From: Schistosoma mansoni
Taxonomy: Eukaryota > Platyhelminthes > Trematoda > Strigeidida > Schistosomatidae
Direction of reading: 5' to 3'
Assembly: GCF_000237925.1 (NCBI RefSeq)
Contig: NC_031496.1
Span: 11,681,428 to 11,745,427, forward strand
DNA length: 64,000 nt
The notes beneath the pieces were generated by a model. That model was not told the origin of the DNA, ran no database searches, and worked only from the letters and a program-made list of their open reading frames with translations. The position numbers were made by a program, and so were the translations under genes. Positions 48,001 through 60,000 of this stretch are shown here, one piece after another; the stretch's first letter is position 1, and each line of letters starts with the position of its first letter.

Positions 48001-51000
48001 CAGCCATCACCGATGTGCCACCTGGAGTCCTCCCTCTGCATCTCAAGTCCAGACTCAGATTGATCACACCGCGATCAGCTACCACTGGCGTGGTTGTGTA
48101 CAAGACAGCCACTCCTTTTGGAGTACCTATCTGGACTCTAACCATGGCCTTGTTTGCGTTAATCTTACCTTACTTTTCAGTGGTCAACAAATTCGTTGTT
48201 CTAAATGGATCGAAGACAGTAAATTGGCTGCAGCTTCCATTGCAACTAAATATCAAACCAAGTTAAGTTCAAGGTTAGTTACCATCTCACCGGAAAGTAT
48301 GGTTGAGCATTGGTTGCAATTGCATGACGTCATGAAAATGGCGAGTAAAGTAGCTTGAGGCTTCGTGAAACATCCCGTATATAAGCACTGGATTTCTTCA
48401 GGCTCCTTACAACTCATTGAAGCCCGTCGCTCTACTCCGAGCAACCGTGAGTTTGACTATAAACGAAAACTGTTACGCAATGAAATTGGCCAAGGCTTGC
48501 GTAAGGACCGAGAGGCCTGGTGGACGGAGAGTGCTGACGAGTTGGAAACAGCGGCTGCTTCCGGCAATTGCCGAGAGCTCTTCCAATTCGTCTAAGTCAC
48601 TGAAAGTAAGAAGTCTGGTGTGAGTGGAACAGTCTGTGAAGCTGATGGGACCCCTGTGAATAGCATATGCCGATGTCTTGGGCGATGGATAGAGTTATTC
48701 GAAGGACACTTTAGCTAGTCTGCTGCCCTGGCGACATCGATTGCCGGTGACAACTAATCCAACTAAAGAGGAGGAAGTTTGCACAACACTCCAGCTCCTG
48801 ATGTGCTGCGAATCACCAGATTCAAATGACTTATCTTCGGCCCTATTTAAAGATGGTGGCGACCTTCTGATTAAGGAACTGAGTTGTATACAAATATTTG
48901 GCAATCAGAGAATGTTCCAACATTGTAGAATGAGTACATAACATTGCAAATTTGTTAGGAAACTAGCGGTTAGTAGTTTCAAATAACTCACTTGTTGTTT
49001 AGGTGTAAGAAAAACAATCAACCTTGAAAGTAGATGACTAAAGCGAGATACAGTATGCGACAAACTAAGTGATTGGGATTCATTCATACAATTCTTCATT
49101 TGTAATTTCCTTGCAACTTTATTTACAATGTTCGTCAACAGTGTGACATAATGTAAACAGAGATCGCCTGTTCCATAACTAAAAAAATTACAAGTGAACT
49201 CAAAAGATAATTCTATTTGAATACGAAATTACAACCAATGTCATCGAAATTTTGTAAATTTGAATATGCAGTCATAGCTGACCATATACGTGAGTGTCTA
49301 CAGTATAAAAAAGAGAATCGAAAAATTCCTGTTTTAAGCAACTAGTCTATATAAGCTCCAAAACCTGGTACATACCGACAGCCAGTTATAATGTATCATC
49401 GTAACCAAAAATATTATTCCACTGATTTATGAATTCATCATTTGAATCGAAGGTCCGGGGATAATGCCTAAACACAACCACTTGTGCAATTAACTATCCT
49501 AATCAATTATGGCACTCATTTCCCAATAAATTTTCAATAAACTAATTAAATGGCTTGATATCTAACATTCATTTCACAAAAATCGATGACATAAAAGACA
49601 AGGAAAAAATACATGGAGTTACCGGGCAACGAAACACCACACATCCATTGCTAACAAGTGAACCAGAGGATGTTCAGATAGTACTGACGAAAGCAGAGCT
49701 GTCTCCTAGATAAATATTAACGAAAAAAGTAAAAAAAAATCGAAGTTCGTAAGAATTATTCGGTTTATTGAAAATGACAGCAAGGCCAAAATTAAACACT
49801 GTTGTAATGAAATATTTTACACATCTTTCCACACAGTGTAAATATGAAACGTCTCAAAATTTAATAATTACTAGCGTCACAATGATAGACTTTGACAGGC
49901 AACTGGTTCAAAGTATGAAAATTAAATTTATGGAATAAACACTTAGGAACTATATGGCTTCTACCAACTTACATCACCTATAGTGAAGGTGAGATATCCG
50001 TCCATCAATTAAGGGACGAGTATACTGAGCAACAGTTCGTTCTCTTCTACTTTACGGCTGTCAAACGTGGCCATTAAGAGTAGAGCATACTCATAAGTTA
50101 CTAGTATTTGATCACAGATGTCTTAGAAATACTGCTCGCATCCTCTGGAATCACCAGGTAAGTAATAGTGAGGTTAGACGCACGCTATTAGGGAATGATA
50201 GTAAATCAGTAGATGAGGTTGAGAATCTTCATCGACTGAGATGGTTGGGCCACGTCTTACGTATGCCTTAACACTTCGTGATCGATGTATGATTCGGTTA
50301 TAACTTAGAAAGCCTAGAGAAATTCGATTCAACTTATCTCTACTTGTTTGTAACCTTAAAAAAGAATTGACTGTGAAACTTTCAGTTCTCAACACCACAA
50401 GCACATAAGTAAATTTAATTATATTTCTTAGCGCACAAAAATAATAAGTAATGTATTATCATACAATGATACACGATGTCAGAGAGGATAAAACTTTCAG
50501 TTAATTTTAATCATTTAAGCGTTTCATTCCTATTTAAAGTATCATATTAGAAACGGAGTATAAATTCGTTTGGCTGAAGAAGCACAAAAAAACAACCAAT
50601 ATCCAATACAACTTATTCAACTCACCAAATAAGGAAAACAAACCATAGATAAACCACAAACTGAAGCACAAATCTGTTGTAAAAGAGTTGTGTAAAACTC
50701 TGCAGAACATGGATATTTCTCATCATTAGTCCCTAAAAATAAAACCAAACAGAATTAGATTTATAAAGTGCGTATTTTAACAGTAATAAGAAGTTTGATA
50801 AATACTGCTTAAGGCAAATAAAATATCACAGACAAGTGTAATTATCACACAAAACTTCCCAATTGCTGTTTGTTATGTCCTTATGCCCGATTAATTATAT
50901 CATGTGATACGACCTTCAATGAGAGACACCGACTTATAAGACCAGACTAATGAGACATAAACCTATACGAGTAGCCTAAAGTTCTTATCGGTCCTCTGAA

Positions 51001-54000
51001 ATAGTAGCTTCTCTTCTAACCCAGCCGGTTTAGTCCAGAACATCAATATCAGCCTCCGCGATACAAATCATATATTTTAGACATACTGGTTTTATATACG
51101 AACAAAACAGGCCTCATCGTACCATAAATAGAAGATAACAATTATACAAAACCTAAACAACAGGTGGCTGTGACCGTGAAAAACTGTTATTAATAAATTG
51201 GGAATATCTCAAGAATAGTAAACCGTATAATAATAGTCAATAGGTCAAATAAAAGCTTATAATGAAAGGAATACGAATATACATATAATACAGTTACTTA
51301 ATAGTCATACAATAAGAATATTCGTATATTAGTCCATAAGAAATGGTTACCATTCATCTGTTGTCTTCCGGATATAACACTGTTAACTTTAATTCACGGT
51401 GAGACTTAAATTTGTGAAATAAGACCTAAGTTTGACGACTGCAGGAGTCATAAGCGCATTTCTAAAGAGTCTCAAATTAAAACAAACCAATTGCCCAAAA
51501 TCGTTTAGTTTCCAAAAATTCTTAAGATGTAAAACTGTGTCAAAAGCCATTTGCAAATGAAACTAATTTGTCCAATTTGCTCACGTAAATAAGGATCGAT
51601 CAAATTATTAGATCTAGATAATTAAACAAAGTTGTGATTCATGATGTACAAGTAAAGTTCAATGTCTTTGATGGACGAATGTTGGAACTCTATGCAAGAG
51701 GAATAGTTACTCAAGTATACAAATCTTGTCAAACTTATATAAATATAGTCTGATGGAAATGTGGGAACCTATATGAATTTATCTAAAGTTCTCACTACAA
51801 TAAGTAGTGTTCATTAATGAAGTCTATTTTTCTTTGTTTAAAAAGTAACTTTCGCTCCTTGACACAGAAAACAAGGAACAGATATCTTTAACAAAAATTC
51901 TGTAGTCCTCTAATTCACATAAATTTCACTGAACTACATTACTTCACGATATAAATTCTCATACAGCGATTTTAAAACGGTGGACTAATTCATTAGGAAA
52001 GTAAGTTACTTTATCTGTGGCAACATACTTAATCGATGAAAATTCGACGTGTGATCCTAGGTTTCAATAATTAAGACTTAACAGGTTCTCGATCTGTATA
52101 TGAAAGTTAATTCTGATTTCAATGACTATAAGGAGAGATAAATCATGAGTAAGTTGTAACCAATAGAAAACGATGAAAGCACTGAGTAGTGATAATCGCT
52201 TCTATCGAAAAGAGAAAAGCTGACATACCATCTTAAATTAATCAATTGAAATACGTAGGACTAGATTATTCTTGTTAGTTGAAACCTCACTTATAAATAT
52301 AAAAATCATTATCAAAGAATGAGAAGGACAAAAGAGTTTTGAGACCATAATACATTTCATTACTATCTACTGGTTGACTATTTAGTCTACAAAAATAAAT
52401 TATATAGTCATTATTCCAATAACTTATCTTTCCGGCTACTATTGTTCTTAGTAATTTCTTAAGAAACGGTAACTCGAAGGTTGAAGATTCGCTCAATGAA
52501 GGAATGTAGAATAATAAGTACAACACAGATGATCCTACTGAAGTTCACAAAAACCACTTCAGTATTATGTAATATTGATCAGGTTTCTAAATACCTGTAT
52601 TGTCATCGGTTAACATCTTATTATGATCACATTACACTGACGAAACAGGTAGTCACTGCGTATGAATACAGGTGACAAGACAACAATAAACAAAACTATA
52701 TGTGGTGCTTTTGTTAACGATACATTTGTGGAGAAAAATACAAATAAATCTTTGTGTTAGGTAACAGAATGGAATACATACTATTATACTCACCATCATT
52801 TTTACCAGATAAATCAATTTTTTCACATGCCTCAAATAATTCTTTATAAATATTGAAAGTATCGTTCATCCAACGAGGATAAAAACCTATGTACAAAAAT
52901 AAAATTCATCTTGGTCTATATATAAATTAAAGGCAATTTTTTAACAGCTTTCTAGTAACCCCCAGGCTAAATGTACACAGCGACTTGAACACGAGAGAAA
53001 AGGCGTGAAGTATGGGAGAAATGCTTTACTCCGAGGTTTGTTTATGTACAGAAAATCCAGGGTTTTTATAGTATTTTAAATGGCCTAGAGTTTCCGGAAA
53101 ATTCTGGAACGCTACCAAACATAGTAGCAGTATAGGGAATTATTCAATCAGAAACTCAACATGTGACTTTCACTTTCTAGGTATTTCCGGCAAAACTTCT
53201 ACTGAATGCTGATAGGATAAGATGCTTCTCAGCATTTTCAGAGCCCTTTTTGGCATTTTTTTAGTTTTCTGGATCTCCCAAACAAATCAGTAAACAAAGC
53301 CCTCTAAATGTCACCTCTTGACATTTGACACAACAACAATAGATATATTCATCATCCATCTTTTAAAAGCTAAATATTTTGTTTACTAGATATTACTTCC
53401 TTCTACCTGTTCATTACAATATCTTTCCATTTCTTTTTGACTTCTTGAATGGTGAAGTATTCTAGATGGTTACATATGTTTTTAATCTTCAATAATAATG
53501 CAAGTACAGCTTTATGTATTTGATGCAAGGAAGATTAACTGTTTAAGGATTAAAGACATGAACTGAACAACAAAAACGAATCGGACAGAAACACATTTAG
53601 ATATGAAGTCAAATGTTTGTAAGTTTAATGTTTCAAATAATGAGTCACAGTTATACAATTATATCAAAAGGACACAAATGTTCATATTTTAACATTTCAA
53701 ACATGATGGAGTGACAGATAACTCATTCATTCAGATCAAGACAAACAAAAGTGTAGTGAACTTACTAGGATGTTGAGAAATGTTGCTTAAAATTTTACCA
53801 TAAATTCGGCAAATCACTGGTGCATCAAAATCTACAACAATATTGACAAAAATAGGGATTCCATAATAAATATTATTTATTATATAGTAAGATATGTCGA
53901 AACCTGTGTATTCTGATCAAAATAATCAGACAACTCCAATGGTCTCACAGTAATTTTAAGTGAATTGAAAGCCAAAACCAAATTTCAACTTGTCATTAAA

Positions 54001-57000
54001 TATAATTCATACAGATTTAGATTATTCTAAATAAACGATTTTGCACATAAAACTAAACGTACTTGTTAGGCTTCAGGTTCCTGAACCCCTAAGTACAAAC
54101 AGGATACTTTGGTATTGTGGACTATTGCTTACTTGATATCACTAAATTATACTCATGAAAGTAATTTTAATCAATAGTAGGGAAATAAAGTGATGTTTGC
54201 AGAATTCATTGCAGCATTGTCTTTAATAAATAAACTTCTTTAAATTATTTACAGATATGCTGATCAAGATTGTGGAGGACAATTATTTATTTAAACATAT
54301 AAACATTGGTACAAGGAGGCATCAAATACATATGCGCCACACAAATCATTCGATTTGTGTGAGGAACGGGATACGGCCCGGGTGTCCAAACTGAATCAGG
54401 TAGTTTCCAAAAGGGACCACACCCGGAGTCTTTGATCCAAAGGTCTAATTTGTATGGCAGTGAAGCAACGTTAGAAGATGCAGTCTCACGATATCCGGCG
54501 GCCAACAATATGTTCATGTGTCATTTGTTCCCTCAGGATCTTGAAGCCTATCTATGTGCACCATTAATTTGGAATCAGAGTTTCCCAACTCCCTTAGATG
54601 GATCCTCCATATCCACCGACCCGGTTAAAGCGCCGAACATTCGCTTTTCGTCCTCTAAATTTCGTAAACAACATCCGTATCGCTAGAAGTCAGTGAGTAG
54701 GATTTCCCTGATAGTGGCTGTATACGCGTGTCCATGTGAGAGTATTTCGAGAGGGAGAGTGAACTCTTTCCACCTCCGACCATATTAGAGCATTTGAGGA
54801 CAAAGGACAATTAACTAATAACTGACACCCGAAAAATATTGCAGTTGCCTAATTACAAGTTACAATTTGATATACTACTACCTATAGGTTGTGTGACATT
54901 CTGTGGATGAATACGAACAGTTGTTTGTAATTTTTGAACGAGGAATAGTTTTATAATCTGAGTTAAAATAAATAAATTTCTCTAATTTTGCTGGTGTAGA
55001 TCACATCAAACTCTTAATTTGATGTGAATACACACGATAATAAACAAAACCAAAATGAACTACAGATAGGTAGGCATTGAAATCTTAAATGACACAAGTT
55101 TAAGTTGTATTGGTTGATAACCCTATAAATAAAAGCAACATTTTGGTTTTAATGATAAAGCAAATCGACAGACAAGTACATGTCGATACAGTCGACCATG
55201 AACTACACCTCATATGTATGCACTTGTGTTATTGTTCAATTGCTCAACCGACATAGGACTAGAGGGTCTCAAATCCATGGCCTAAGAGTTGAGAGCCAGA
55301 TATTTTAATCACTAAACCACTACACAGCAAGGCTAGCATTACAATAAAAAAAGGAAAAAAGGAAATCCAAATGATCATCGTTTTCCAATCTCTTGATGAA
55401 AGTGTGCCACTATATAATATCATAACCTCAAAAAAGTAGCGCTTTATCCGTAATAACAATTTCATTATCATGAAGTAATTGTGAAATATGAAGAGGATTT
55501 CCCGTAATGAATACTCCTCATCTAGTTATCTATCAAAATTTCAAAGATTTTTAATGCACTATTCACAAACAGAATTACTGTATAATAAAATTATTACAAG
55601 ACTGCTTCTGATAATGATCATATGCTCATTAGTGACTGGCTCCATGAGGTATTTCCTGGAGTTCTAGTGAGAAGCAGTAACCAGTGGAGTTCAACCAGGT
55701 CTGTCGGGAGATATCAACTCACTGAAGACGTTGGTGAACGGTTGCTCAATTTCGTGGATCAGTTGAAGTTAGACATTAACACCGTTGGATGCCGGCTCAG
55801 TGGTCTATTAGTTAAGCGCTCATGCGCGAGACTGATAAGACCTGGGTTGAAATCTCGTTAGACGGGATCGTGGATGCGCACTGCTGAGGAGTCCCATAAT
55901 AGGACGAGTTGGCCGTCCAGTGCTTCCCGGTTTTCCATGGTGGTCTAGCTTCAATTGACTCATGATCTCAACTATATAAAAATTACTAAAATCTCCACAA
56001 AACCCACTTCTGACAAGACTGCTACATTGAAAAAAATAGAGAAATCGACGGTAGCATACATATATTATGTCATTTCACCCATTGAATAAAGCATATACTG
56101 ATACAGTTAGATTTTCTGAGCCCTTTTATCAAACAAAATTTATGATTATGTCAAAGTAATCCCGAAGTTATAAAACTTGATTTAGATAGTTTAATCCTTC
56201 ACACAATTTATCTAAATTAAATAGTTGCACAGAATGAATATTTCCAATTTATAGAATAGCAGTTGGATTATTACTATGGTTATGAGAATTTTTATTTAAA
56301 TATTCTACTGCATTTTGGAAACAGGCACAGTAGTTCATTTTTGTATAAATTTGTACAGGTAAAGCTATTTATAGGCAATAATATGATTTTCTTATTTCGA
56401 TTGCATCTGTTATTTTAACTTTAGGTATACTTTTTACAATGTAATAACAAGCTTTGTCTAGTACATCTTATTTTACAACTAATAAATCGAAAGGTGTAAA
56501 ATGGTTAAAGTATATATATAAAATAAAGTGAATTAGGAAATAGAACAAGGTATAAAATCAGAGTAAAGAAATCAACCACTCCATAACAAGTTATATGTAT
56601 GAGGTCAACCAGAGATTTCAAACTGTTCAATGACAAAATTCATGAGTTTACAGAGATGCTTGAATGAAAAATAATTTAACCAAACAAAACCCCATTCTTT
56701 CACGATCACAAAAAGCAGTCTACTGTTTAGTGTCTTAAAAACAATCATCGTACCTGAATGAGATATGGCCTGAATAAAAACAGAACAATCTTCTTGACCT
56801 TCATACGGCGGATGTAAAGTTATCATGTGAGATAGAATAATATCGATAGAAAGGAAAAATGAATTGTTTATTTCTTCTCCAATTTTGACAGGAAATTTCG
56901 AACCTAAAGGATATAATCCACCGGCATAAGATACACTGAAATATCATAAAGAAAAAGAAAAATGAATAATCATCGCCACCTTGAAAATTAAATAGTTACT

Positions 57001-60000
57001 CACCATAAAAAGGGATGGAAAATATTTTGCTATGTAAAAATCTCAACAAACGTCTGTATAGTTGATGGATTCATATACGACAATGATATGAAGCTAATAA
57101 CAGTATTTAGTTGCTGTGACCTTGATAGAAAGGAAGTAACTGGAAGATTATAGGTCGGATGTTTAAAGTGTTGAGCAGTAACTCTCATTTCTGAGCTACT
57201 TAACACAAATTAGGACAGAAATTGTTATTTCCACATCAACATACACACATAGAACACCAAGGGGAAAAGGAATACTGGTTAAAGTAACTCGGTCAAATGA
57301 TGGTGAAAAACGACACCCAGTAATGACTATACTCAAAATATCTCACGTTTGGAAGAAGTAATCAGTGTTTTATGTGAAGACAGTTTACTTTTAGTTTTTC
57401 TTCACTGTTAGCACGAGATTTTGGGGGAACATCACAAATTGGTTTTCCAAACAAGTAGTTGAAATAACAATTATCCCTTAGTCTAATAATATATATATGG
57501 TAAAATCTTCAGCAAAGAATAATACAACTATTCCATAAAGTACATCTTATAAAAAAACGAAATATTTCACATAAATCAAATATAAAACAAAAACATAGAC
57601 ATTACAACAACGATGAACAACTGTTTATTTTCTACTGTTAAAACCATTTTATCGCAGAATACATTTAGATAAGGGATATTTGAGCTTCTGTATACAGCTT
57701 TAGGTGTATGAAATGATGTGATTTGTTTTGTTAGATTAAAAATGAAGCCTTAAAAAGTACATGTACATCTTGTATGAGGATTATGGTTGATCAGCTTGAG
57801 CTGGTTTACTGAAATGTTTACATTCGATACATATTTTTACAATTGGACCAGTTATACTACATCTTGATTAAAGTAACTGGTATTATCATCGAATTACGAT
57901 AGTTATAAACAAATATCAAACAAAGAGTAGTATAGTTAATTTGGGAGGTATAAACATGAAAGGTGAGGACACTAAAATATAAATCATAGATCGTTTCTCC
58001 CACCAGAGAAACCTAATATGATCCTTAGAGAAAATTGCTCCTTAGTTTAAAAATGCCCAATGAAATTTGTTTAGTCAAGTCTGGACTCAGAAAAAATATT
58101 TCCATTTACTGGCCAAAAAACGAGAATCGTAAATCTGAAGGTTCAAATATAACCAACATTAGATAACTGTAAAAGTTAAAGAATACTACGGTGATCATGT
58201 AACATGAACGAGCTTAATTGAAACATATAGTTGAATGCGGCAAACTATTAACAAAAGAGTAAGAATAGAAAATTTTTTGCAAATTTTTAATCAGTTTCAT
58301 CTTAATGAAGTCATTTCTTGAATTGTTTTAAAAAGCTAATGAAGATTATGTTATATTGTTATTGTATTATTAGTTACTAACGTCAGTGGATGATAGTTCT
58401 AAATTGCAGTTATTATCTATTTGCAATTATAAGAAGTTGATCACTCACAATATGGATTTGCGTCTTATTGAGGCATTTTTATTTTACTGAACGTTATCAT
58501 AAATTGAACTGTATCCCCTCTGAAACAAGTTACAAATTGAATAGAGTAAACCGAGACTATAACAGGGTTCTGTGACTTTCGGTTATTCATCTACTAGAGT
58601 TAACTGGCCAATCTTTGTTGATATAAAAGCTTCTCGTAAGGTGTACCTAATTGAAAGTTACCAGTTCAATGTACTTGAATTATAGTCTGTGTTATTTTTC
58701 CACTAAGGCTCAGACTCATCATATACTGGTTTAAAAATCAAGAAGTTATTCACATAGCTGAGTTGTAAGCATCATCTTTTGTAAAAATTAGTTGTTAACT
58801 TACTAGGTCGAACTGGAAACAGTACTCATAAAGCTGTATGCACATCTAAATAAGACATTCCAAATGATACGAGATACAAATCGCTAATGAAAACCACCAA
58901 GCCAATAATGAGTCTTGGAAATTTTAAAAATATTCTAATTCGATTCATCATTTTAGAATCCCTTTCATTCACATGTCACAAGAATAAAATGTTTGGTTTG
59001 TACATGAGGTTACGCAATATAAATGTCATTTTAAAATGAAGTACTCAGGAAGGAAAAAAGTGGACTTAATTCAAAAAAATAAGTTCTATAAGACAAAAAT
59101 GTGGTTTAACAAGTAGACAGATGAAAAGAAACCTGAATAAATATACTCATAGAGTAGTATTTATTGTTGATTAGTGACCTGCCTACAATCTGCAGAATAT
59201 ATTTTTTGATAAAGTTGGATAACCATCATATTTGAAATTGAAAGCTCAATCAACTAAAAAACAAATAGTGGATCTAAAACAAATTTCATTAAAAACGACG
59301 ATCAGTCATCATCGCAGGATGTGTCATAAATATGTATTGATCCAAGTTGCTACACCTTACATCAATACAGTGAAAGAGTAAATAAACAAAATACACAGTA
59401 AAGAAGAGGAAATAACATTCACTGTAACTGAAACCTAACGTGAGAAGCTAAATTAAATGGAGGGATTCTGGGTTAGGAACGATTCCGATTACAATATTTA
59501 GAGAAAAACAAAGAATGAATGAAACTACTCCAATGTAACGGATTTTGTATTGTATCACCTAACGTTTGCAATCATGAGTGTCTCAACATGAAGTTTAAAC
59601 TGGGAATGATTTAAATTAAGTCATGAACATAGACTTCATGGATACTAAAAACGTTTTCAAACTACATAAACTACTGTGAAAATGTCTTAATATGTTATAC
59701 AGAAGCCACATTAGTACAAGATGAAATACTCGAAAAAAATCAAAATAATGTTTTAAAAATCCTTTGGTTACATTAAGAGTTTCTTACATTGAAATAAACA
59801 GACCTGATACTCAAAATTTCTTAAAGTATCAGTAATACTTACGGTCTTGATATCTAAAAGGTACATAAGTTAACCAAAATAAACTAATAGTGGATAAACA
59901 GAAGTATATAAATGATTAGACGACAATAAAAGAATCAAGAAAAAACGTCTGTCTAGATAGACCATACTTGACGGTCCATGAGAGCCAATCCATAAAAGTA

